Shown here: piece by piece, positions 1 through 5,447 of the stretch
Numbering within the stretch: the stretch's first letter is position 1
Layout: each line of letters begins with the position of its first letter
NCBI GenBank assembly: GCA_020252385.1
Contig: JADCDC010000308.1
Span: forward strand, 1 to 6,923
Direction: 5' to 3'
From: Aestuariivirga sp.
Lineage (GTDB): Bacteria > Pseudomonadota > Alphaproteobacteria > Rhizobiales > Aestuariivirgaceae
DNA length: 6,923 bases
The notes under the pieces: generated by a model
The model's input: only the letters and a program-made list of their open reading frames with translations
What the model was told of the DNA's origin: nothing
Databases searched by the model: none
Made by a program: the position numbers and the translations under genes

Positions 1-294
1 GAAGGTCATGCCGCGCTGCTGGCACTCATCCACGTCGAACTTCGGCTGTTCGAACTCGTAGCGCACGAATTCGAGCATGGCCTGGCCAGAAAAGTCGGTG
101 ATCGGGAAGACCGACTTGAAGACGGCCTGAAGGCCCTCCGGCGCTCGCCCGCCCTTCGGCTCCTTCATCTGCAGGAACTGGTCGTAGCTTTCGCGCTGAA
201 CCTCGATGAGGTTCGGCATTTCAGCCACTTCGATGTTCTTGCCGAAGAACTTGCGGAGGCGTTTGCGGCTTGCAGCGGACTGTGTTTCGGCCAT
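1..294 (-). CDS. rpoB: RNA polymerase beta subunit, N-terminal fragment (3' part outside window)
   Basis: This is the catalytic beta subunit of RNA polymerase, which with beta' forms the active site and is the rifampicin target. Only the first 98 codons are present; the gene leaves the window in frame at base 1. The protein starts MAETQSAASRKRLRKFFGKN and contains the family's N-terminal segment MPNLIEVQRESYDQF, then VFKSVFPITDFSG and DVDECQQRGMTF, which align with E. coli RpoB (RSVFPI, DVQECQIRGVTY). The ATG at 294-292 follows an AAGGA Shine-Dalgarno (bases 301-305 read on the minus strand) at good spacing. It is the last gene of the cluster here, 142 bp after rplL, and is probably transcribed from upstream through the spacer hairpins. 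The fragment end is the window edge, not a truncation. Identity is certain; anything about the catalytic core cannot be seen. Confidence 0.97.
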   Translation of the reverse strand, partial: MAETQSAASRKRLRKFFGKNIEVAEMPNLIEVQRESYDQFLQMKEPKGGRAPEGLQAVFKSVFPITDFSGQAMLEFVRYEFEQPKFDVDECQQRGMTF

Positions 295-370
295 TGGGGT
301 TCCTTGACGGTTCAGAAACAAGCATTTTCGACAGCTTGCCGAACCCCCTTTTTGCAAGGAAGTCCGGCAA

Positions 371-425
371 GCCGTCGCGGACGGCGCGATACTGGCCCAG
401 CGGCGCGACTCAAGAGCCGCGCCGC
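371..425 (-). promoter_or_regulatory. rplL-rpoB spacer hairpins (putative attenuator or RNase processing site)
   Basis: The 142-bp gap between rplL and rpoB holds two stem-loops in the transcript. The first has an 8-bp perfect GC stem (400-407 with 418-425), continued by a G-U pair and two more pairs to a CUUG tetraloop. The second is a 6-bp perfect stem (371-376 with 380-385) with a 3-nt loop. Neither is followed by a U-tract. In E. coli the rplL-rpoB gap holds a partial terminator and an RNase III site that set the ratio of ribosomal protein to polymerase synthesis; the same role here is inferred from position and structure only. Confidence 0.5.
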
Positions 426-436
426 CGGAGGACTCG

Positions 437-811
437 TTACTTCAGCTCGACCTTGGCGCCAACGGCCTCGAGCTTCTTCTTCATGGCTTCGGAATCCGCC
501 TTGTTGACGCCTTCCTTCACGGTCTTGGGAGCGCCTTCGACCAGGTCCTTGGCTTCCTTGAGGCCGAGACCGGTGATGGCGCGGACTTCCTTGATGACCT
601 CGATCTTCTTGTCGCCGGCGGAGGCCAGGACAACGGTGAACTCGGTCTTCTCTTCGACCGGAGCGGCAGCGGCCGCACCCGGAGCAGCGGCCATGGCCAC
701 CGGAGCGGCGGCGGAAACGCCCCACTTCTCTTCGAGCATCTTGGAAAGTTCGGCAGCCTCGAGAACGGTGAGGGCCGAGAGGTCTTCGACGAGCTTGCTG
801 AGATCAGCCAT
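437..811 (-). CDS. rplL: 50S ribosomal protein L7/L12
   Basis: L7/L12 is the multi-copy ribosomal stalk protein that recruits and activates the translational GTPases (EF-Tu, EF-G, IF2, RF3). The 124-residue product has the family layout. An N-terminal dimerisation and L10-binding helical region covers about 1-32 (MADLSKLVEDLSALTVLEAAELSK). A flexible Ala/Pro/Gly hinge covers about 33-52. The C-terminal factor-binding domain (about 54-124) carries the conserved ITGLGLKEAKDLVE segment at about 79-92, and the protein ends in ELK. The length is typical for the family. It follows rplJ by 53 bp, the usual pairing with its stalk partner L10. That gap carries two copies of GGTTGGT (832-838, 841-847, plus-strand reading). 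The ribosome binding site is weak (AGAAAGA), which is unexpected for a protein needed at four to six copies per ribosome, so coupling to rplJ is possible. Family identity is certain. Confidence 0.98.
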   Translation of the reverse strand: MADLSKLVEDLSALTVLEAAELSKMLEEKWGVSAAAPVAMAAAPGAAAAAPVEEKTEFTVVLASAGDKKIEVIKEVRAITGLGLKEAKDLVEGAPKTVKEGVNKADSEAMKKKLEAVGAKVELK

Positions 812-864
812 TTGAGTGTCTTTCTATAGTCGGTTGGTTAGGTTGGTCTTGACGGCGTGGCGTC

Positions 865-1386
865 TCAGCCAGCAGCCTGATCCTTGGTGGCGTAGGCGTT
901 CATGACACGCGCCAGCTGGCCAGCAGGAGCCTGAAGCACACCAGCAATCTTGGTGGCCGGAGCCTGGATGAGGCCAATCAGCTTGCCCCGGAGCTCATCG
1001 AGCGAGGGCAGTTCGGCGAGTGCCTTGACCGCATTGGCGTCCATGACGGTCTTGCCAAGCGCGCCGCCCAGAACAACGAACTTGTCGTTGCCCTTGGCGA
1101 AGGCAGAGGCGACCTTGGGCGCCGAGACGGGATCGGCGGCGTAAGCCACCATGGTCGGACCCTGGAAGAGGTCCTTGATCCCGGCTGCGTCAGTGCCATC
1201 AAGAGCAAGCTTGGCGAGACGGTTCTTGGCGACCTTCACGGTCGCCCCCGCCTGGGCCATCTTGCTACGCAGGTCGTTGACCTGGTTCACAGTGAGGCCC
1301 TTGTTGTGGGCCACAACGATCACACCGGTGGTCTTGAACACCTGGTTGAGCGTTGCGACGAGCTCTTTCTTTTCAGCTCTTTCCAC
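865..1386 (-). CDS. rplJ: 50S ribosomal protein L10
   Basis: L10 anchors the L7/L12 dimers to the large subunit at the stalk base next to L11, and in bacteria it represses its own mRNA as a complex with L12. The 173-residue protein starts MERAEKKELVATLNQVFK, has the globular N-terminal domain with LRSKMAQAGATVKVAKNRL at about 39-57, and ends in the long C-terminal helix that binds L12 dimers (KIAGVLQAPAGQLARVMNAY). E. coli L10 is about 165 residues, so the length fits. The start is GTG at 1386-1384, supported by a strong AAAGGAG Shine-Dalgarno about 8 bases upstream. It lies 340 bp after rplA, the largest gap between ribosomal protein genes here, and that gap is rich in RNA structure, as expected for autogenous control. 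Identity is certain. Confidence 0.98.
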   Translation of the reverse strand: MERAEKKELVATLNQVFKTTGVIVVAHNKGLTVNQVNDLRSKMAQAGATVKVAKNRLAKLALDGTDAAGIKDLFQGPTMVAYAADPVSAPKVASAFAKGNDKFVVLGGALGKTVMDANAVKALAELPSLDELRGKLIGLIQAPATKIAGVLQAPAGQLARVMNAYATKDQAAG

Positions 1387-1562
1387 TTGCTCTCTCCTTT
1401 ATGGCGGAAGGGCTCATCACCCGCCCGCCGTTGGACCAACCGTTCAGGACGCCCACCACATGGAAGCAGCAGGCGCCGGTGAACGGCGCTCAGTGCCTGT
1501 CCCCCTGCCCGGTTTCCCGGGACTGGGTCCATGAGGTCCAAACCGACTAGGAACCCCCAGAT
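1387..1562 (-). promoter_or_regulatory. structured rplJ 5' leader (candidate L10-L12 autoregulatory leader)
   Basis: The mRNA region just before rplJ can fold into several hairpins. There is a 5-bp CCCGG/CCGGG stem closed by a GAAA (GNRA) tetraloop (1508-1521). Next is a 6-bp perfect GCGCCG/CGGCGC stem with a 5-nt loop (1473-1489). Last is a GGCGG/CCGCC plus GGG/CCC stem with a UGAUGAG loop (1403-1429), ending just before the rplJ Shine-Dalgarno at 1393-1400. Bacterial rplJL mRNAs usually carry the L10 leader (an Rfam family) in this position, where the L10-L12 complex binds and represses translation. The position and the structure agree; I did not match it base by base to the known consensus, and I found no convincing promoter in the gap. 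Confidence 0.5.
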
Positions 1563-1650
1563 GGGGATTCGAATTCCGTTTTGACACCCATCTCATGCAG
1601 GCTTTCACGTTTAAGCGGGAGGGATTCCCCCGCGCCTGCAATCTCGGACA

Positions 1651-1710
1651 GGTAATCCGAAGTTCGAGGAACTTCGGTTACCCCGTTGAATTCCTTGAGG
1701 AAATCAACGG
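1651..1710 (-). other. two adjacent stem-loops just after rplA
   Basis: Two hairpins lie directly next to each other, 16 bases after the rplA stop. The first transcribed (1683-1710) has a 7-bp stem CCGTTGA/TCAACGG, a single U-U mismatch, then a 4-bp TTCC/GGAA stem with a 4-nt loop. The second (1651-1682) has 5 bp GGTAA/TTACC, a one-base bulge, then 9 perfect pairs (CCGAAGTTC/GAACTTCGG) with a 3-nt loop. No U-tract follows either one on the minus strand. They may be a transcription attenuator, an RNase processing site or a 3'-stabilising structure that separates rplKA from rplJL output. The remaining part of the gap, 1563-1650, holds no gene that I can support. Confidence 0.6.
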
Positions 1711-1726
1711 AGAAACTTGTAAATGC

Positions 1727-2431
1727 TTACGCCCCGCCGCCTGTGACGGAGGCGAGGTCGAGTTTCAGACCGGGTCCCATGGACGAAGAAATGGACAATT
1801 TCTTGACGTAGGTACCCTTGGCCGCCGGGGGCTTCGCCTTGATGACGGCGTCCACGAAGGCCTTGATGTTCTGGTTGAGCTGCTCATCCGAGAACGACGC
1901 CTTGCCGACGCCGGCCTGGATGATGCCCGCCTTCTCGACGCGGAACTCCACAGCGCCACCCTTGGCGGCCTTGACCGCGCCGGCGACGTCCATGGTGACG
2001 GTGCCGACCTTGGGGTTCGGCATCATGCCGCGCGGACCCAGCACCTTGCCGAGACGGCCGACGAGGCCCATCATGTCCGGCGTCGCGATGCAGCGGTCGA
2101 AGTCGATCTGGCCCTTGTTGACGATCTCGAAGAGATCCTCGGCACCCACGACCTCAGCCCCGGCCTTCTTGGCTTCTTCGGCCTTCGGGCCCTTGGCGAA
2201 GACGCCAACCCGCAGGTTATGACCCGCGCCATTCGGCAGGTTGACCACGCCGCGGACCATCTGGTCCGAATGACGCGGATCGACGCCGAGATTCATGGCG
2301 ATCTCGACGGTCTCGTTGAACTTGGCGTTGGCGCGCTCCTTCACCAGCTTCACGGCCTCATCAAGGCCGTAGAACTTCTGGCGGTCGATGCCTTCGCTAT
2401 TCTTGGCGATGCGCTTTGCTGCCTTTGCCAT
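1727..2431 (-). CDS. rplA: 50S ribosomal protein L1
   Basis: L1 binds 23S rRNA to form the mobile L1 stalk at the E site, which guides release of deacylated tRNA; in many bacteria it also represses translation of its own rplKA mRNA. The 234-residue product equals the E. coli length. It starts MAKAAKRIAKNSEGID and carries the L1 signature region (about 113-141: IATPDMMGLVGRLGKVLGPR followed by GMMPNPK). There are two adjacent ATG codons (2434-2432 and 2431-2429). I chose the second because it gives the family's MAK start and a 7-nt spacing from the GGAG Shine-Dalgarno (2442-2439), against 4 nt for the first. That GGAG lies within the last codons of rplK, and the rplK stop is only 4 bp upstream (1 bp for the first ATG), so translation is very likely coupled. 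Identity is certain; the start is uncertain by one codon. Confidence 0.97.
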   Translation of the reverse strand: MAKAAKRIAKNSEGIDRQKFYGLDEAVKLVKERANAKFNETVEIAMNLGVDPRHSDQMVRGVVNLPNGAGHNLRVGVFAKGPKAEEAKKAGAEVVGAEDLFEIVNKGQIDFDRCIATPDMMGLVGRLGKVLGPRGMMPNPKVGTVTMDVAGAVKAAKGGAVEFRVEKAGIIQAGVGKASFSDEQLNQNIKAFVDAVIKAKPPAAKGTYVKKLSISSSMGPGLKLDLASVTGGGA

Positions 2432-2435
2432 CATC

Positions 2436-2867
2436 TTACTCCGTCACCTGAAGGCCCATGGACCGGGCGGAGCCGGCAATTTCACGCGCGGCGGCGTCGA
2501 GGTCGCGGGCGTTCATGCCCTTGAGCTTCTGTTCCGCGATCTCGCGGCACTGGGCCATCGAAACCTTGCCGACATAGGCGCCCTTGCCCGGCTCCTTCGA
2601 GCCCGACTTCAGCCCCGCGATCTTCTTGAGGAAGTAGGTCGCCGGCGGCGACTTCATCTCGAAGGTGAAGGACTTGTCCTGGAAGGCGGTGATCACCACC
2701 GGAACCGGCATGCCGGGTTCCATCTTCTGGGTGGCCGCATTGAAGGCCTTGCAGAATTCCATGATGTTGAGGCCGCGCTGACCGAGAGCGGGGCCGATCG
2801 GCGGAGACGGGTTCGCCTGTCCCGCCGGCACTTGCAGCTTGATGTAGCCGACGACTTTCTTAGCCAT
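2436..2867 (-). CDS. rplK: 50S ribosomal protein L11
   Basis: L11 binds the GTPase-associated region of 23S rRNA at the stalk base, contacts elongation factors, is needed for RelA activation by uncharged tRNA, and is part of the thiostrepton site. The 143-residue protein (E. coli about 142) begins MAKKVVGYIKLQVPAGQANP. It keeps the proline-rich linker PSPPIGPALGQRGLNIMEFC in the N-terminal domain (about 21-40). The C-terminal rRNA-binding domain (about 70-143) includes YFLKKIAGLKSGS and the conserved end ARSMGLQVTE. The ATG at 2867 follows a GAGG-type ribosome binding site. It is the first of the translationally linked rplK-rplA pair, 87 bp after nusG. Identity is certain. Confidence 0.98.
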   Translation of the reverse strand: MAKKVVGYIKLQVPAGQANPSPPIGPALGQRGLNIMEFCKAFNAATQKMEPGMPVPVVITAFQDKSFTFEMKSPPATYFLKKIAGLKSGSKEPGKGAYVGKVSMAQCREIAEQKLKGMNARDLDAAAREIAGSARSMGLQVTE

Positions 2868-2888
2868 TTTCTTTCCCTCGCCGGTGCA

Positions 2889-2924
2889 TCCGGCTGATTG
2901 AGGTTAGTGGTCCGGCTTGTTGAG
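2889..2924 (-). repeat. imperfect 14-bp direct repeat in the nusG-rplK spacer
   Basis: The 87-bp spacer before rplK holds two copies of a 14-mer (2889-2902 and 2911-2924; plus-strand TCCGGCTGATTGAG and TCCGGCTTGTTGAG) that match at 12 of 14 positions and start 22 bp apart. They lie in the untranslated leader of rplK, where a protein or RNA control site would be placed, but I know no function for them and they may be chance. I saw no convincing promoter in the spacer. Confidence 0.35.
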
Positions 2925-2954
2925 GGCCTCCCACCGGGTTTTACGGTCGGTCGA

Positions 2955-3488
2955 TCAGCGGAGCTTTTCGACCTGGCCGTATTCGAGTTCGACAGGCGTG
3001 GGCCTGCCGAAGATGGACACGGCGACCTTGAGCCGTGACCGTTCCTCGTCCACTTCCTCCACCTGTCCGGAGAAGGATGCGAACGGTCCGTCGGCAACGC
3101 GCACCTGCTCGCCGACTTCGAAGGATATGGTGGACTTCGGGCGCTCGACGCCTTCCGCCACCTGGTTGAGAATGCGCGAGGCCTCGGCATCGGAAATCGG
3201 GATCGGCTTGGAATCCGAACCGAGGAAGCCCGTGACCTTGGGCGTGTTCTTGATGAGGTGGAAGGCCTGGTCCGTCAGCTCCATCTTCACCAGCACGTAA
3301 CCGGGGAAGAAGCGGCGCTCCGACTTGATCTTGCGGCCGCGGCGGACCTCGACCACCTCTTCGGTGGGCACCAGCACCTGTTCGAACTGCTCGGACAGCC
3401 CCTTCTGGGCGGCCTGCTCCTTGATCGACTCGGCGACCTTCTTCTCGAAGTTCGAGTAGGCGTGAACGATGTACCAGCGCTTTGCCAT
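2955..3488 (-). CDS. nusG: transcription termination/antitermination factor NusG
   Basis: NusG binds the clamp of elongating RNA polymerase, suppresses pausing, and through its C-terminal domain contacts Rho or ribosomal protein S10 to link transcription to termination or translation. The 177-residue product has the NGN domain at about 3-115, with KRWYIVHAYSNFEKKV at 3-18 and the conserved RRFFPGYVLVKM at about 58-70. The KOW domain covers about 125-177, with VGEQVRVADGPFASFSGQVE and SIFGRPTPVEL; Phe161 matches the E. coli Phe165 that contacts Rho and S10. I chose the ATG at 3488, which gives the family's MAKRWY start. An in-frame ATG 36 bp further upstream would add 12 unrelated residues and overlap secE. 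NusG follows secE by 11 bp, the near-universal bacterial pairing. The ribosome binding site is a weak GGGG tract. Confidence 0.98.
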   Translation of the reverse strand: MAKRWYIVHAYSNFEKKVAESIKEQAAQKGLSEQFEQVLVPTEEVVEVRRGRKIKSERRFFPGYVLVKMELTDQAFHLIKNTPKVTGFLGSDSKPIPISDAEASRILNQVAEGVERPKSTISFEVGEQVRVADGPFASFSGQVEEVDEERSRLKVAVSIFGRPTPVELEYGQVEKLR

Positions 3489-3499
3489 GTCGCCCCGCC

Positions 3500-3697
3500 C
3501 TAGCCCGCGATCCCGAGGAGCCACTGCACACCACGGTGCAGCACGGCGTCAACGGCGAGGAAGAACACAGCGGCGATCGCCACCATGATGAAGACCATGA
3601 CGGTCGAGATCATGGTTTCGCGGCGGGTCGGCCAAGTTACCTTGGACCCCTCTTCGCGGACCTGCTGGAGAAACTCGAACGGATTGGTCTTGGCCAC
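3500..3697 (-). CDS. secE: preprotein translocase subunit SecE (single-membrane-span form)
   Basis: SecE clamps the two halves of SecY and is essential for the SecYEG protein-export channel in the cytoplasmic membrane. The 65-residue protein is the short form found in most bacteria (E. coli has a longer form with three spans). It has an amphipathic cytosolic helix at about 5-18, the conserved hinge SKVTWPTRRET at 18-28, and one transmembrane helix at about 29-50 (rich in V, I, M, F and A), then a short tail LHRGVQWLLGIAG. The start is GTG at 3697-3695, supported by AGGAAG about 7 bases upstream; the product then begins MAKTNPFEF. It is 18 bp after the tRNA-Trp gene and 11 bp before nusG, so the three are almost surely one transcript. 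Confidence 0.97.
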   Translation of the reverse strand: MAKTNPFEFLQQVREEGSKVTWPTRRETMISTVMVFIMVAIAAVFFLAVDAVLHRGVQWLLGIAG

Positions 3698-3715
3698 CTT
3701 GTGCTTCCTAGTTAT

Positions 3716-3791
<76 letters not shown>

Positions 3792-3799
3792 ATCGGCGC

Positions 3800-3828
3800 G
3801 GCGCGCAACCTCAATTAGGAAGCGCGCC
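3800..3828 (-). other. stem-loop just upstream of tRNA-Trp
   Basis: A 7-bp perfect stem GGCGCGC/GCGCGCC (3800-3806 with 3822-3828) encloses an AA/AA internal loop, three more pairs (CCT/AGG) and a 5-nt apical loop. In the minus-strand transcript it ends 8 nt before the mature 5' end of tRNA-Trp. It may shape the tRNA precursor for RNase P or act in tuf 3'-end formation. No U-tract follows it. Confidence 0.45.
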
Positions 3829-3846
3829 ACTCCATTTAAAGCTCTT

Positions 3847-3895
3847 GAGCATGTTCCGCAAAAGTGGAAACCACTTTTGCGAAGAAAACATGCTC
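3847..3895. repeat. 49-bp REP-like intergenic palindrome
   Basis: The element has two nested perfect inverted repeats. The outer arms are 9 bp, GAGCATGTT (3847-3855) with AACATGCTC (3887-3895). The inner arms are 11 bp, CGCAAAAGTGG (3857-3867) with CCACTTTTGCG (3871-3881), around an AAA loop. The two stems are separated by one base on the left and five on the right. A 10-bp perfect palindrome CAGAATTCTG (3896-3905) follows directly. From memory, palindromes of the form GAGCATGATCCGGAAAAGTG are frequent in intergenic DNA of Hyphomicrobiales, and this looks like a diverged member. I could not count copies in the genome. It could act as an mRNA stabiliser between tuf and tRNA-Trp or simply be a dispersed repeat. 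Confidence 0.75.
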
Positions 3896-3923
3896 CAGAA
3901 TTCTGACTGGCGCGAGTTCTTTT

Positions 3924-3946
3924 CGGCCAGATGAAACATCTGGCCG
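3924..3946 (-). terminator. stem-loop after tuf (possible terminator or 3' mRNA stabiliser)
   Basis: A 10-bp perfect stem CGGCCAGATG/CATCTGGCCG (3924-3933 with 3937-3946) with a 3-nt loop starts 9 nt after the tuf stop. Outer bases can extend it (GTTC/GAAC and GCGCG/CGCGC on the minus strand, with mismatches). It is followed by GAAAAG rather than a U-tract, so it is not a canonical intrinsic terminator. Partial termination, Rho-linked arrest or protection of the abundant tuf mRNA 3' end are all possible. Confidence 0.4.
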
Positions 3947-3955
3947 GAACGCGCG

Positions 3956-5146
3956 CTAGTCCGTAATCTTGGCGACGACGCCGGCGCCGACGGTGCGGCC
4001 GCCTTCACGGATGGCGAAGCGCAGCTTCTCCTCCATGGCGATCGGCGTGATCAGCTCGACATCAAACGAGATGTTGTCGCCCGGCATCACCATTTCCGTG
4101 CCAGCCGGCAGCGTCACAACACCCGTCACGTCGGTCGTGCGGAAGTAGAACTGCGGACGGTAGTTGGCAAAGAACGGCGTGTGACGGCCACCCTCTTCCT
4201 TCGTCAGGATGTAGGCCTCGGCCTTGAACTTCTTGTGCGGCTTGACCGAACCCGGCTTGCACAGCACCTGGCCACGCTCCACGCCCTCGCGGTCGATGCC
4301 GCGAAGGAGGGCACCCACGTTGTCGCCAGCCTCGCCCGTGTCCAGCAGCTTGCGGAACATCTCGATGCCCGTCACCGTGGTCTTCTGCGTGTCGCGGATG
4401 CCGACGATCTCGACTTCCTCGCCAACCTTCACGATGCCGCGCTCTACGCGGCCCGTCACAACCGTGCCGCGGCCAGAGATCGAGAACACGTCCTCGATCG
4501 GCATCAGGAACGGCATGTCCTTCGGACGCTCCGGCTGCGGAATGTAGGTGTCGACCGCTTCCATAAGCTTTAGCACGGCGTCACGGCCGATCTCGGGGTT
4601 CTTGCCCTCGAGCGCGCAAAGTGCCGAACCGCGGATGATCGGAATGTCGTCGCCAGGGAACTGGTAAGACGAAAGCAGCTCGCGCACTTCCATCTCCACG
4701 AGATCCAGAAGCTCCGGATCGTCCACCATGTCCACCTTGTTCATGAACACGACCAGCGCCGGAACGCCGACCTGGCGGGCCAGCAGGATGTGCTCGCGGG
4801 TCTGCGGCATCGGGCCGTCAGCCGCGGAAACGACCAGGATGGCGCCGTCCATCTGCGCGGCACCGGTGATCATGTTCTTCACATAGTCGGCATGGCCCGG
4901 GCAGTCGACGTGCGCATAGTGGCGGGCCTTCGTCTGGTACTCGACATGCGCGGTGTTGATGGTGATGCCGCGGGCGCGCTCTTCCGGCGCCTTGTCGATC
5001 TGGTCATAGGCCGTGAACGTCGCACCGCCCGTCTCCGCCAGAACCTTCGTGATCGCTGCCGTCAGCGACGTCTTGCCATGGTCAACGTGACCAATCGTGC
5101 CAATGTTGCAGTGCGGCTTGTCGCGGTTGAATTTCTCTTTGGCCAT
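3956..5146 (-). CDS. tuf: translation elongation factor Tu
   Basis: EF-Tu is the GTPase that carries aminoacyl-tRNA to the ribosomal A site. The product is 396 residues, near the E. coli length of 394. GTPase motifs seen are G1 GHVDHGKT at 19-26, the switch I RGITI at 59-63, G3 DCPGH at 81-85, G4 NKVD at 136-139 and G5 SAL at 174-176. Domain II covers about 210-300 (SISGRGTVVTGRVERG) and domain III about 305-396 (FRTTDVTGVV, GDNISFDVELI, REGGRTVGAGVV). All catalytic elements including His85 are intact. I chose the ATG at 5146, giving the family's MAKEKFNR start; an in-frame ATG 36 bp upstream adds an unrelated 12-residue leader. The gene is 51 bp after tRNA-Gly, matching the tRNA-tufB operon type, and a 5-bp hairpin (5165-5180) lies in that gap. 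Alphaproteobacteria often have a second tuf in the str operon, which is outside this window. Confidence 0.98.
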   Translation of the reverse strand: MAKEKFNRDKPHCNIGTIGHVDHGKTSLTAAITKVLAETGGATFTAYDQIDKAPEERARGITINTAHVEYQTKARHYAHVDCPGHADYVKNMITGAAQMDGAILVVSAADGPMPQTREHILLARQVGVPALVVFMNKVDMVDDPELLDLVEMEVRELLSSYQFPGDDIPIIRGSALCALEGKNPEIGRDAVLKLMEAVDTYIPQPERPKDMPFLMPIEDVFSISGRGTVVTGRVERGIVKVGEEVEIVGIRDTQKTTVTGIEMFRKLLDTGEAGDNVGALLRGIDREGVERGQVLCKPGSVKPHKKFKAEAYILTKEEGGRHTPFFANYRPQFYFRTTDVTGVVTLPAGTEMVMPGDNISFDVELITPIAMEEKLRFAIREGGRTVGAGVVAKITD

Positions 5147-5197
5147 CGTCGCTCTACCCTGTTGGCCGCTCTCAGGCGGCATTCACGATTCAAACTT

Positions 5198-5271
5198 TGG
5201 AGCGGGTGAAGGGAATCGAACCCTCGTATTCAGCTTGGAAGGCTGCTGCTCTACCATTGAGCTACACCCGC
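5198..5271 (-). tRNA. tRNA-Gly (anticodon TCC)
   Basis: This is a 74-nt cloverleaf. The acceptor GCGGGTG pairs with CACCCGC, the discriminator is T, and the 3' CCA is encoded (5200-5198). The D-arm is TAGCTCAATGGTAGAGC, the anticodon loop CTTCCAA gives TCC (reads GGA and GGG), and the T-arm carries GGTTCGATTCC. It sits between tRNA-Tyr (55 bp away) and tuf (51 bp), the same order as tyrU-glyT-tufB in E. coli without the threonine tRNAs. It is probably cut from one precursor with tRNA-Tyr and tuf mRNA. Confidence 0.98.
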
Positions 5272-5326
5272 CCGGAAAACCCGGTGTCCGAACTCCTCAA
5301 CCCTTGTTGGCGCCGGCCCCAAGCAA

Positions 5327-5411
5327 TGGTGGGGGAGGTAGGACTCGAACCTACGAAGGCGAAGCCAGCGGATTTACAGTCCGCCCCCTTTGCCGCTCGG
5401 GACACTCCCCC
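5327..5411 (-). tRNA. tRNA-Tyr (anticodon GTA)
   Basis: This is an 85-nt class II tRNA with a long variable arm. The acceptor GGGGGAG pairs with CTCCCCC, the discriminator is A, and the 3' CCA is encoded (5329-5327). The anticodon loop CTGTAAA in a GCGGA/TCCGC stem gives GTA (reads UAU and UAC). The variable arm hairpin contains GGCTTCGCC, and the T-arm carries GGTTCGAGTCC. It is the first gene after the promoter and leader stem-loop, and so heads the tRNA-Tyr, tRNA-Gly, tuf transcript. Confidence 0.98.
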
Positions 5412-5447
5412 GACTTACCCCGGAAAGGGCAAACCGCTTGCTTTAGG

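Noticed and set aside
1581..1586. TTGACA on the plus strand in the rplA-rplJ gap
   Set aside because: It is a perfect -35 hexamer, but there is no -10 at 16-19 bp and no plus-strand gene follows.
1595..2524. Plus-strand open frame of 309 codons over rplA
   Set aside because: It is antisense to a clear ribosomal protein gene, and its composition is that of a shadow frame.
3489..3524. Upstream ATG for nusG
   Set aside because: It would add a 12-residue unrelated leader and overlap the secE end; family alignment supports the ATG at 3488.
5147..5182. Upstream ATG for tuf
   Set aside because: It adds 12 residues absent from EF-Tu; MAKEKFNR at 5146 is the family start.
4790..5209. Plus-strand open frames within tuf (also 4181-4573)
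   Set aside because: They are shadows of the highly conserved tuf codons and have no independent signals.
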